Shown: positions 1-6,265 of the stretch, piece after piece | How positions within the stretch are numbered: the stretch's first letter is position 1 | Layout of the letters: the number at the start of each line of letters is the position of its first letter | Assembly: GCA_049694275.1 (NCBI GenBank) | Contig: JBAVQS010000041.1 | Coordinates: 1 to 10,967, forward strand | Length of the DNA: 10,967 nucleotides | Direction: 5' to 3' | DNA from: JBAVQS01 sp049694275 | Lineage (GTDB): Bacteria; Chloroflexota; Anaerolineae; UBA4142; SHND01 | Program-made: the position numbers and the translations under genes | Notes under the pieces: model-generated | What the model saw: only the letters and a program-made list of their open reading frames with translations | The model's database searches: none | Told to the model about the DNA's origin: nothing

Positions 1-1280
1 CGCTCGGCTTGGTTGTTGTCAAAGGGCACCTTAAAATCATACATGAACGCCAACGTTTCGCGCTTGTGCGTCTTCAACCGATCGAGCAGGTTCTTGGGCG
101 GGCTTTGCTTCCGGCGGCCCCTTTTGCCGGGAGTCGTTTCGACTTCCCCCAGCGGTGGGTTGAACTGGAAACCTTGCTCAATCAACTGATCATAGTGCGT
201 CTCAAAGGCAGCGATCTGTTGGGTCTCCAAGTGATCTTGGAGCGGATGCGCCTGCGCCACCGCCGTTTTGATCTCCACCAGGAGCGCGGCCATCTCACCC
301 ACCCAGGCTTGCGGATAGCGCTCCGCCATGAACTTTAGTTCGCGGAGATGATGGGCATTGCACAGTGCGTGCGTCGCGTTGGAATACTTGAAGTACGCCG
401 ACCAATGATCATGCACGGCCGTCCCCCTGAACTTGGGCAAGACGTCGATCACGTCCATCGCAGCGGAACCGCGTTGGGGATGGATCGCATAGTGGGTGAG
501 GTGTGCGGTACTGGCGGAATGCAACCATTCCAAGTGCCCGTCCACGCGCATCCCCGTCTCATCAAAGTTCACGACGGGTTCCTGATGCGTGAGCTGCGCT
601 TTCACCCGCGCATTGACGGGCGCCACGCATTCCGCCAAGACAGCATTCGCCTCGACCACGGTGCCCTCGCCTAGCGGCTGGTCGTACAAGTCGTCCAAGA
701 TCTGCTGGGTGCGTTCGAGCGGAATCAAGTGGTATTGGTTGAAGTAGACCGCTTGCGCTTTGATCTGCGGACCGTATTGCACGGGCTGCGTGACCGCGTC
801 GGGAAACTCCGCCGTGCTGGAGTGCCCACACTGTGGGCACTGCTTGATCTCGGCTTGGTGTTCGGTCACTTCGACCTGCACGGGCGGGAGATCAAACACC
901 TGGCGTTTCTCGTAGCCGCGAACGACCACCCCTTCGAGGGACACCTGGCAGTGTGGACAGCGCGTGAGCCGATGCATCCGCGTGTGCTGGGGCTGCGCGA
1001 CCGCACGGAGGGTCTGGCCCGGATGGCCAGGTTGCCCACCGCTTTTCTTGCCGCTGGGGCTTCGAAGATTGTGCGGGTGAGGTTTCTGCAGGCCATCACT
1101 GGAGGGCGGTTTGCTACTGTTCTGGCTGTTCTTGGCCAACTGGTCTTCCAAGGCTTGCATACGCGCTTCGAGCAGACGAATGACGGTGACCAGTTCATCT
1201 ACCAGAGCCAGCATCGCGTCTTCGCCTTGCTGGTAGGCGGCCTGCACTTGTTCGTGAGTAGGTAACGGGGAAGGTGTCAT
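1..1280 (-). CDS. tnpC: IS66 family transposase (TnpC), 3' end cut by window edge
   Basis: DDE transposase that cuts and joins IS ends. From the start at 1280 it reads 426 uninterrupted codons to the left edge, with the stop off window. An N-terminal coiled-coil-like stretch (residues about 20-50) leads into the NSQNSSKPPSSDG motif (51-63) and a GQPGHPG linker (82-88), both hallmarks of IS66. A zinc-binding pair follows: CPHC (108-111) and CPQCG (148-152). The catalytic core has D240 in NFDETGM, D291 in VHDHWSAYFK and E426 in DNNQAE, so the whole acidic triad is present; the glutamate is the last full codon in the window. Start choice: ATG 1280 has GGAGG only 2 nt upstream. An in-frame ATG at 1289 would add MEA and is a fair alternative. 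Nothing visible suggests the gene is dead. Confidence 0.95.
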   Translation of the reverse strand, partial: MTPSPLPTHEQVQAAYQQGEDAMLALVDELVTVIRLLEARMQALEDQLAKNSQNSSKPPSSDGLQKPHPHNLRSPSGKKSGGQPGHPGQTLRAVAQPQHTRMHRLTRCPHCQVSLEGVVVRGYEKRQVFDLPPVQVEVTEHQAEIKQCPQCGHSSTAEFPDAVTQPVQYGPQIKAQAVYFNQYHLIPLERTQQILDDLYDQPLGEGTVVEANAVLAECVAPVNARVKAQLTHQEPVVNFDETGMRVDGHLEWLHSASTAHLTHYAIHPQRGSAAMDVIDVLPKFRGTAVHDHWSAYFKYSNATHALCNAHHLRELKFMAERYPQAWVGEMAALLVEIKTAVAQAHPLQDHLETQQIAAFETHYDQLIEQGFQFNPPLGEVETTPGKRGRRKQSPPKNLLDRLKTHKRETLAFMYDFKVPFDNNQAE

Positions 1281-1358
1281 TGCCTCCATCTATACTGGAT
1301 GTTGGTGTGCATTACCATACCAAACTCGTCAAAGATTGGTAGCGCCTGAGCAGTAACT
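1..1358 (-). mobile_element. IS66-family insertion sequence, partial (left side off window)
   Basis: The element is defined by its TnpC transposase. No tnpA or tnpB homologue lies between the transposase start and the next gene, so this is either a TnpC-only IS66 (ISBst12-like organisation) or a trimmed copy. The outer boundary on this side is uncertain. I place it near 1353-1358 because the sequence CGCCTGAGCAGTAAC there resembles ends I associate with IS66 relatives, but the partner end needed to prove an inverted repeat is outside the window. Confidence 0.5.
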
Positions 1359-1450
1359 AAAAATCTTTGAATCCAGAGAAAAGGACAGCTGATAATTGTA
1401 TCAAAGAAGAGGGGGAGGGTCAAAAGCAAACCATTATAAGAACAAATGTC
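1281..1450. other. Spacer between IS66 and TPR remnant, with an inverted repeat
   Basis: A 170-base AT-richer gap. It probably includes the outer end of the IS. The 9-base arms TCAAAGATT (1329-1337) and AATCTTTGA (1362-1370) are perfectly complementary, with 24 bases between them, and they straddle the suspected IS end. No convincing promoter or U-tract terminator was seen. Confidence 0.4.
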
Positions 1451-2980
1451 CTATTTGTCAACTATTTTTTCGATTTTGCTCCGGATTTCCTGTGTGAGCG
1501 CCGTTTCGAGTGTTGCGGCACAGGTCTCGAAAAGCCGCATACTCTCTTCAAACTCTCGCCTCACTCGCTCCCAATCGGCTGATTCCAGCCGGGCGAGCGC
1601 CTGGGCCAGCACCCGCCTGGAGAGGGCCTGAGAAAAGACCATCCCTGCCGGTTGTGCCTGTGCAATCGTTCCCTCCGCTCGGGCGATCGCCTCCTCTACA
1701 TGTCCACTCGCCAACAAAAGCTCGGCATGGGCCGCGGAGAACCAATCCGAGAAATAGAGTTGGCCCCCGGCTGCCTGCGCGATCCGGTCCGCCCGATCCA
1801 TGCTAATCAATGCTGCATCATAATCACCCAGGCGGCAGTGCGCCCAGCCCTCGAATCCATTCGAGATATAGAGCAGCAATTGGTCGCCCACTCGCTCGGC
1901 CGCCTCGCGGCAGGCGCGGCTCTCCGTCAGCATCCGCGGATAATCTCCGCATTCCAGCATAACGATGGCCGTAAAGATATGGCTGTCGCCCAGTCCAGTC
2001 CACGTCCCCAACTCTCGTGCGCGGTCCAGCGCATGCCCAATCTGTTCCAGCCCTGCCTCAATCCTCCCCTGCATCGCCCGCGAGACGCCCAGAAAGCCCA
2101 CCGCGAGCACCCATTCATACCAGTTGCTCGTCTCTTGCAACACCGGCGCCGCGCGGGCAAGGAGCGGCTCTGCCTGCGCCATGTGTCCCTGCGCGACGAG
2201 AGCGCGGCCAATCACGTTGCCCGCAATCTGTCCCAGTTCCGGGTCTCCGATCCCGGCCTCCGCCATCGCCAGGACCTCTTGCAGATAGCCTATCGCTTCC
2301 GCCGGACGGCTCGAATGCAGCAAGGCATCACCCATCCAGAAATGGAGCCGCGAGAGGCGCAGGGCATCTCCCTCGACCGGTTCGAGCGCCTTGAGTATCG
2401 ATTCCGCGTCCTGCAATCGTGCAAGGCTTGCTTCGGGTCCATCCAGCCGCAGCGCGACGTTCATGAGCTTGACGACCGTGTCAACGCGTCGGCGCTGCAC
2501 ATCGGGGCTTTCAGGTAACCTGGCGAGGGCGTCGAGCGCGTCGAGATACTGTCGCCGCGCCTCGGGATAACCAAAGATGCGGGCGCTGACATCGCCGGCG
2601 CGGATCGCATATTCGCTGGCGGCGAGATAGCGACCCGAGTTCAAGTAGTGACGAGCGAGCTCGGCCGCGTGCTCGTCCAGGTGGTCAGCGTCAAGCCGCT
2701 CGATGGCCTCAGCCACCCGCTCGTGAATCTCGCGCCGCGTCCTGAGGAGCAGTGTGGTATAAGCCGATTCCTGAATCAGCGCATGTAAGAAAAGCCCGGC
2801 GGGCTCTTGCTCCGCCAGGCGGTGGATTAACTGGGCGCCTTCAAGTTGGATCAGGCGATTTTCCAATGTGGAATCAGGAACGCTCGACGCGAATGTACTT
2901 TTATATCTGTGTTCATCGGTGTCCATCTGTGGTTTCACTCCAGGCCAAATGCGCCTAACCTCCAGCCGGGGCATATTCAC
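1451..2980 (-). CDS. TPR-repeat protein, 5'-truncated remnant of an AAA/TPR regulator
   Basis: Open frame of 509 codons, alpha-helical throughout and built of degenerate tetratricopeptide repeats from about residue 100 to 490. The segment at 64-94 (FLHALIQESAY, then RTRREIHERVAEAIE) is the linker that normally joins an AAA ATPase module to TPRs in class III adenylate-cyclase-associated and MalT-like regulators. No Walker A or B motif and no cyclase domain precedes it, so the N-terminal catalytic part is missing. The first 30 residues do not belong to the family: residues 14-27 (GVKPQMDTDEHRYK) are the translation of a 10-bp tandem repeat. The frame opens with GTG at 2980, overlapping the stop of the DinB gene, with an alternative ATG at 2974; neither has a good ribosome site. 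I infer a non-functional relic, although the remaining frame is intact. Confidence 0.7.
   Translation of the reverse strand: MNMPRLEVRRIWPGVKPQMDTDEHRYKSTFASSVPDSTLENRLIQLEGAQLIHRLAEQEPAGLFLHALIQESAYTTLLLRTRREIHERVAEAIERLDADHLDEHAAELARHYLNSGRYLAASEYAIRAGDVSARIFGYPEARRQYLDALDALARLPESPDVQRRRVDTVVKLMNVALRLDGPEASLARLQDAESILKALEPVEGDALRLSRLHFWMGDALLHSSRPAEAIGYLQEVLAMAEAGIGDPELGQIAGNVIGRALVAQGHMAQAEPLLARAAPVLQETSNWYEWVLAVGFLGVSRAMQGRIEAGLEQIGHALDRARELGTWTGLGDSHIFTAIVMLECGDYPRMLTESRACREAAERVGDQLLLYISNGFEGWAHCRLGDYDAALISMDRADRIAQAAGGQLYFSDWFSAAHAELLLASGHVEEAIARAEGTIAQAQPAGMVFSQALSRRVLAQALARLESADWERVRREFEESMRLFETCAATLETALTQEIRSKIEKIVDK
2905..2934. repeat. Three 10-bp tandem units (dispersed MDTDEHR-type repeat)
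   Basis: Units are ATCTGTGTTC (2905-2914), ATCGGTGTCC (2915-2924) and ATCTGTGGTT (2925-2934). Read on the minus strand they give the peptide PQMDTDEHR. From general experience, near-identical short repeats are scattered in intergenic DNA of many environmental bacteria and are often mis-translated as protein N-termini. Here the repeat sits exactly where the TPR remnant loses homology to its family, so it marks or caused the breakpoint. Confidence 0.7.
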
Positions 2981-3489
2981 GCGCTTTCAGGCCGGTAGGG
3001 CGCCAGTTCCTCGATATCCCCGACAAATTCGGGCAGATTCGTGTCCCCCAGCATCTGGCGGATGGCCGCGTTCTCGCCCGTGTGATACCAATAGTGATAG
3101 AGGACGCGCTGGAGCCGCGAGCCGATCGAATAGGGGGAGGGCTTGCCCTCATAGATGTACGGCTTCTGGAGCCCGGCCGTCGTCAACTGATCGAGAAACT
3201 CATCCGCAGCGCTCGTGACCGTGCGCCACGCCTCCCCCATCTCGGCGAGCGAGGGGGTCGTCGCCGGCTTACCATAGGCTACGAGCTCATTCAGGCGCGG
3301 GACGAGAACCTTGCCCTGCATGTGATAAAGCCAGTAGCGCTGCTCGTGCCAGGCAAGGTGGCCGACGTTCCAACTGATACAGTTCATCGGGAGGAAGCGT
3401 TTGCACGCTTCCTCTTCGGTCACGCCTTCCAGCCCGCGCTGAAACTCGCTGCGGGCAAAGCGTAATTGTAAAACGAGTGGATGTGGCAT
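2977..3489 (-). CDS. DinB-fold family protein
   Basis: A 170-residue four-helix-bundle protein of the DinB/YfiT-like superfamily. These are usually small metal-binding proteins that act as thiol-dependent transferases or stress proteins; the substrate cannot be told here. Evidence is the paired histidine motifs VGHLAWHEQRYW (H44, H48) and YHYWYHTGENAA (H132, H136). These match the usual metal triad, one histidine from helix 2 and two spaced by four in a later helix. Length is typical. The ATG at 3489 is well supported by GAGGAGG at 3497-3503, 7 nt upstream. An extended -10 promoter lies about 90 bases upstream. Its stop overlaps the first codon of the TPR remnant, an accident of the rearrangement rather than likely translational coupling. 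Confidence 0.85.
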   Translation of the reverse strand: MPHPLVLQLRFARSEFQRGLEGVTEEEACKRFLPMNCISWNVGHLAWHEQRYWLYHMQGKVLVPRLNELVAYGKPATTPSLAEMGEAWRTVTSAADEFLDQLTTAGLQKPYIYEGKPSPYSIGSRLQRVLYHYWYHTGENAAIRQMLGDTNLPEFVGDIEELAPYRPESA

Positions 3490-3579
3490 ATGGGTACCTC
3501 CTCACACTTCACGGAAAAAGAGCAGGTCCATTCTTGTCGGTTCGCAAGATGTGGAATAACAGATGGCCTCCGGGGGAAG

Positions 3580-3588
3580 AGTATAGCA
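3580..3588 (-). promoter_or_regulatory. Extended -10 promoter for the DinB-family gene
   Basis: On the minus strand TGC-TATACT (3588-3580) is an extended -10 element. No good -35 lies 16-18 bases upstream, as tolerated for extended -10 promoters. Transcription would start near 3573, giving a leader of about 84 nt. Confidence 0.45.
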
Positions 3589-3628
3589 CGGTTTGGGGTG
3601 TTGTGGAGGGGAAAGGCGCAGGTGTCGT

Positions 3629-4222
3629 TTACGGATGCAGCTTTTCATTCCGCTCCAGCATCTCGATAAATTGCTGAATTCGCCTGGCGCGTGTCTCTGC
3701 CTTTTTGGCGGTTTGAATCCGGTAAAGAATTGCATAGTGGTTTCCGCTATCCAGCGTCGCAAAGAAGGATTGGGCCTTGACGTTTTTGTTCAGTTCGGCC
3801 TGAAAATCGTCCGGCACGGCGGCGCGGCGCTGTGAGTCATACGCGGCCTCCCAGCGCCCGTCTTGTTTGGCGCCCTCGACTGCTTTGAGCCCGGCCGGTT
3901 TCATTTTGCCGCTTGCAATGAGCGCTTCCGCCTTCTCCTGGTTGACCCTGGACCACACACTTTTGGGCCCGCGCGGGGTGAACTTTTGCAACCACGTTGA
4001 TTCGTCGCAGCTTTTCTTTTGTCCATCGATCCATCCATAGCAGAGAGCCGCTTCCAATGCTTCATCATAAGATACAGACCGGATGCCAGATGCCTTTTTG
4101 GCGATCTTGAGCCAGATACCGACAGAGTCAGCATGGCGCCTGGCGAGCCAGGCGGTCCATTCCTTTTGGTCCTTGAATGACAAAGTTGGCAATGGGTCTT
4201 GCCCTTTTCGATTCGATTTCAT
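3629..4222 (-). CDS. YdeI/OmpD-associated family protein
   Basis: A 197-residue protein of the YdeI (bacteriocin-protection, OmpD-associated) family. Members are cytoplasmic proteins of uncertain biochemistry, linked to antimicrobial-peptide resistance in some enterobacteria. Diagnostic blocks are WLARRHADSVGIWLKIAKK (25-43), the CYGWIDGQ motif (61-68) and FTPRGPKSVWSRVN (81-94). Lys/Arg-rich C-terminal helices follow (about 170-197). Length is normal for the family and the frame is intact. ATG 4222 fits the family N-terminus but has no clear Shine-Dalgarno sequence. It begins 5 bases after the stop of the membrane-protein fragment, so it may be read from the transcript coming through the DUF6602-like gene. 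No terminator was seen after it. Confidence 0.88.
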   Translation of the reverse strand: MKSNRKGQDPLPTLSFKDQKEWTAWLARRHADSVGIWLKIAKKASGIRSVSYDEALEAALCYGWIDGQKKSCDESTWLQKFTPRGPKSVWSRVNQEKAEALIASGKMKPAGLKAVEGAKQDGRWEAAYDSQRRAAVPDDFQAELNKNVKAQSFFATLDSGNHYAILYRIQTAKKAETRARRIQQFIEMLERNEKLHP

Positions 4223-4227
4223 TTGGA

Positions 4228-4440
4228 TTAATGGGGCAGGGTGGAGGCCTGGGCTCGTATCACAGACGCTGCCGCTCGGTTCACCTCAGCGCTTGCTAGG
4301 TGCAGTGTCATAAATAACCAGGGCGCGCCCAGGCTGATCCAGACGCCGATGATGGCATAGCGCAGCATGTCGAAAACGTCCATGATGGGAAAAATCGCTT
4401 TCAGGCCAAACCGCAAGCCCAGCACGATGGCAATGCCCAC
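4228..4440 (-). pseudogene. C-terminal fragment of a membrane protein, probably PAP2-type phosphatase
   Basis: About 70 residues with two hydrophobic segments (roughly residues 1-20 and 27-50) split by KAIFPIMDVFDMLRY, then a polar tail. The pattern of a final transmembrane helix ending GAPWLF reminds me of the C-terminus of PAP2-family lipid phosphatases, but no PAP2 catalytic motif is present and the identification is tentative. The frame runs upstream without a start codon as far as the TGA of the DUF6602-like gene, in the same reading frame (EREQ, then VGIAIVLG). The fragment has therefore lost its 5' part and been joined to unrelated DNA. GTG 4440 is only a nominal start. It is most likely a dead remnant. 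Confidence 0.45.
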
Positions 4441-4452
4441 TTGCTCGCGTTC

Positions 4453-5265
4453 TCATCCAAGACGGAGATTGCTCACACTGAAATTCTTCAAGTATGGCAC
4501 TGGATTGAGCCACCTGCCCTCAAAGTTTGTGGTCGCGATTAGAAGGAACAAAAAGAGCAATAACAAATTCCCGTTCTCCTCATCTGCAAATACCCATTTC
4601 ATATCGGGGAAGCCTTGTCGAAATCTATCTGTATCGATCCTAAATGGAAGATTGTCGAAGTACAAAAAGCCCTTATGAAGGACAAAAACTCCGTCTATCG
4701 ATGGGGCTGGTATTTTTATCCTTTGCTTTGCATCCACAGGTAATTGAGGAATAGCAATGCCCAATTTCGCATGGATGGCGTGGATCCAACCAAGCACCGT
4801 CTGCATACTCGCCGGGCCAGCATAGGCCACAACATAGTTCAGAATCTTGGGTGGAATAAAGCCCGTGTGAAAGCTTGTTACAACGTTTGGTGTTAGCGCC
4901 TTGCTCGCGCGTGCAGCCAGTACCGCTGGCTCAAATTCAGCTTGAGTCAGTGTCGATTTGACCTCAATTGTCGCAATCACCGATTCGACCAAGAATCCCG
5001 AAATTCCGCCGCCAAAATCCAGTTTAGGATAACTCTTTTTGTAGATGACTATGTCAAACTGATTTCTCTGAACATTGGGCAGGGATGAGGCATCAATGAT
5101 CTCACCAGTTCCAATGGCGACATTCTCTGAAAGATGTGATTCAAGGAACTCCCTGATAAATGCCTCTCTCGGAGTGCCCTTGTGTAAGGAATGTCCCGCA
5201 TTGGCCGGCACGCGTGAAATCGCAACAAGTACGTTTTCCTTTGCATCCATGTGACTCTTGAGCAT
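4453..5265 (-). CDS. DUF6602-like protein with PD-(D/E)XK-like motif
   Basis: A protein of 270 residues resembling the DUF6602 group, which are hypothetical proteins often found among accessory genes. Counting from the ATG, GTGEIID (52-58) leads to NQFDIVIY with D71, then ESVIATIEVKSTL with E94, E101 and K103. The D, spacer and E-V-K arrangement with alternating hydrophobic strands matches the PD-(D/E)XK nuclease fold core, as in restriction-like enzymes. An early acidic residue in TPREAFIREFLE (about 31-42) could complete the site. The C-terminal half is unassigned; LLLLFLFLLIA (234-244) is strongly hydrophobic. I chose ATG 5265 over the upstream TTG 5292 because AAGGATAGG (5272-5280) sits 6 nt before it. 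A structured leader with a terminator lies upstream. No methylase or restriction partner is visible, so function is unproven. Confidence 0.7.
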   Translation of the reverse strand: MLKSHMDAKENVLVAISRVPANAGHSLHKGTPREAFIREFLESHLSENVAIGTGEIIDASSLPNVQRNQFDIVIYKKSYPKLDFGGGISGFLVESVIATIEVKSTLTQAEFEPAVLAARASKALTPNVVTSFHTGFIPPKILNYVVAYAGPASMQTVLGWIHAIHAKLGIAIPQLPVDAKQRIKIPAPSIDGVFVLHKGFLYFDNLPFRIDTDRFRQGFPDMKWVFADEENGNLLLLFLFLLIATTNFEGRWLNPVPYLKNFSVSNLRLG

Positions 5266-5404
5266 TTGATTCCTATCCTTTCTAGAAACCAATCCGTTAC
5301 ATGGCGTTCTAGTCGAGCTCCATCTCTGCCTGTTCGCCGCCCTTTTTCTTTACAAGTTCCGCCTGTTTGAACGTACCCTAGGCTGGCGGCATATCCACTT
5401 TGTT
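5266..5404. other. Spacer between leader terminator and the DUF6602-like gene
   Basis: About 140 bases. If transcription passes the terminator at 5410-5445, this is the remaining 5' leader of the DUF6602-like gene. It holds only that gene's ribosome site (5272-5280). No separate promoter was found. Confidence 0.4.
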
Positions 5405-5540
5405 CTGTCCAAAACAAAAAGCGCACCGGTGCTTGATCGGTGCGCGTAGGTGTGCGATAATACGCGTGCTCGGGGTGATTCAAGCACCTCGGACCGCTCC
5501 CTCGAACGGTGACACGTCGCGAGGGTGTTTTATTTCGTTG
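5405..5540 (-). ncRNA. Candidate structured leader RNA or small RNA
   Basis: A promoter at 5547-5575 would start an RNA near 5540, and an intrinsic terminator would end it near 5405, giving about 135 nt. A first hairpin pairs CCCTCG with CGAGGG (minus strand of 5499-5525) around an inner ACG/CGT. Next comes GGTGCTTGAATC (minus strand, 5488-5477), complementary to GATCAAGCACC, which forms the loop and part of the 3' arm of the terminator. The two pairings exclude each other, the usual design of an attenuator. CGCGT/ACGCG can pair inside the larger loop. No known riboswitch or T-box core (such as GGUGGUACCGCG) was recognised. It could regulate the DUF6602-like gene downstream or be an independent sRNA. 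Confidence 0.45.
5410..5445 (-). terminator. Intrinsic terminator of the leader RNA
   Basis: Minus strand GCGCACCG, loop ATCAAGCAC, CGGTGCGC, then TTTTTGTTTTGG. An 8-bp GC-rich stem followed by a U-rich tract. The loop is complementary to upstream GTGCTTGA, allowing an alternative fold. Confidence 0.75.
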
Positions 5541-5696
5541 GAGTTGATTCTAGCACAGATATGCGTGGTGGTAAATTCCAAGCGGTTGGATATTGGAGTA
5601 CATAGAAGATGACCAACGATTACCTGGCGCTTGCTTTCCCGCCTTCACCCTCGCGTTGGCGATTTTATCACCGCAATCCAATCAACGGCCGCGATT
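5541..5696. other. Spacer between the structured-RNA promoter and the 119-residue gene
   Basis: About 155 bases. It contains the promoter at 5547-5575. CGGCCGC near 5687 and GCGGCCG near 5713 could form a GC-rich hairpin just after the stop at 5697, but no U-tract follows, so I do not call a terminator. No gene seen on either strand. Confidence 0.35.
5547..5575 (-). promoter_or_regulatory. Promoter of the structured RNA
   Basis: Minus strand TTTACC (5575-5570), 17-base spacer, then TAGAAT (5552-5547) preceded by TGC, an extended -10. Start expected near 5540. Confidence 0.5.
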
Positions 5697-6056
5697 CTAT
5701 TGCTGGCGGTGAGCGGCCGCGGCGTCGATCGCTTTCTCCGGGCACTCTTCATGTGCGGGTGTTTTCTGAATCTGGCCCCGCTCGGTCTTGAGCGGGAAGA
5801 CGGAGAGAGAGAACTTGCCAACCCGGAATTCCATGCGCGCCTCGCGCTCCAGTTCCCCGGTCTCTGGGTTCCGGTTCAGCGGGGAGGCAACCAGGTGGTT
5901 GCGGCACGTTTCCGCCAGTTTGGTGAACTTGTCCGCGCTCACGGCCACAGACGTGAAGGCGGAATCCAGTTCCCGGTCGCCAAAGACGCGGTGCAACAGT
6001 CCTCCGAGGCTTTCCGCAACCAGGTTCAGGTCTAGCTCAGTGTCGATGCTGCTCAT
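5697..6056 (-). CDS. Hypothetical protein, 119 residues
   Basis: I do not recognise this protein. It is soluble, with no signal peptide or membrane segment. An amphipathic first half (MSSIDTELDLNLVAESLGG, then SADKFTKLAETCRNHLV) suggests helices. A middle block, NRNPETGELEREARMEFRVGKFSLSVFPL, alternates like beta strands. The C-terminal 30 residues (KTERGQIQK to AAAAHRQQ) are polar and low in hydrophobics, and could be a frayed or replaced end. It is likely a real gene: ATG 6056 has AGGAG at 6064-6068 with a 7-nt spacer, and a promoter with an embedded terminator lies upstream at 6105-6230. It shows no obvious link to the neighbouring DUF6602-like gene. Confidence 0.6.
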   Translation of the reverse strand: MSSIDTELDLNLVAESLGGLLHRVFGDRELDSAFTSVAVSADKFTKLAETCRNHLVASPLNRNPETGELEREARMEFRVGKFSLSVFPLKTERGQIQKTPAHEECPEKAIDAAAAHRQQ

Positions 6057-6104
6057 GGTATAGCTCCTCTCGTGTTCGCATTGGGGGATTGACTATATTG
6101 GGAA

Positions 6105-6137
6105 ACAAAAAACCGCCATGGCCTGAGACCACAGCGG
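6105..6137 (-). terminator. Intrinsic terminator, possible attenuator
   Basis: Minus strand CCGCTGTGG, loop TCTCAGG, CCATGGCGG, then TTTTTTGTTT. A 9-bp stem with two G-U pairs and a strong U-tract. It lies downstream of the minus-strand promoter at 6201-6230 and upstream of the 119-residue gene, so it either ends read-through from the broken AAA/TPR gene or attenuates the downstream gene. The upstream CGCCGT could compete for its 3' arm. Confidence 0.7.
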
Positions 6138-6200
6138 AACGGCGCTTTGCTCGGGCGCCCTCCGGCGAGAGACTGGACACCCAAGTCGATAGTCAATCTG

Positions 6201-6230
6201 ATTTTAGCACCAAGATTGGTTACAAGTCAA
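6201..6230 (-). promoter_or_regulatory. Promoter upstream of the 119-residue gene
   Basis: Minus strand TTGACT (6230-6225), 18-base spacer, then TAAAAT (6206-6201) preceded by TGC. A good -35 and an extended -10. Start expected near 6194, giving an RNA of about 90 nt to the terminator or a leader of about 138 nt to the gene. Confidence 0.6.
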
Positions 6231-6265
6231 TCCTGACATCAAGCGCAAAGCTCGAAAACATCCAC

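Noticed and set aside
9..1265. Plus-strand open frames (9-338, 348-674, 729-1265)
   Set aside because: They are antisense to the continuous IS66 transposase frame, which carries all family motifs. The plus-strand products are Arg/His-rich with no recognisable domain.
1652..2518. Plus-strand 288-codon frame
   Set aside because: Antisense to the TPR remnant, low-complexity Arg/Gln-rich product, no ribosome site.
2905..2934. Possible CRISPR-like or iteron array
   Set aside because: Only three contiguous 10-bp units with no spacers, no cas genes and no replication gene nearby. It fits a known kind of dispersed short repeat.
5049..5483. Minus-strand 144-codon frame
   Set aside because: It starts with TTG inside the structured RNA, runs through the terminator and overlaps the DUF6602-like gene in another frame. 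A leader-peptide role for its first codons was considered, but there is no nearby stop and no run of one amino acid.
5477..5530. Possible second terminator on the plus strand (CCCTCG/CGAGGG then TGTTTTATTT)
   Set aside because: The stem is interrupted, and there is no plus-strand gene upstream to terminate. It is better explained as the first hairpin of the minus-strand RNA.
5631..6035. Plus-strand 134-codon frame
   Set aside because: Antisense to the 119-residue gene, which has the better ribosome site and an upstream promoter.
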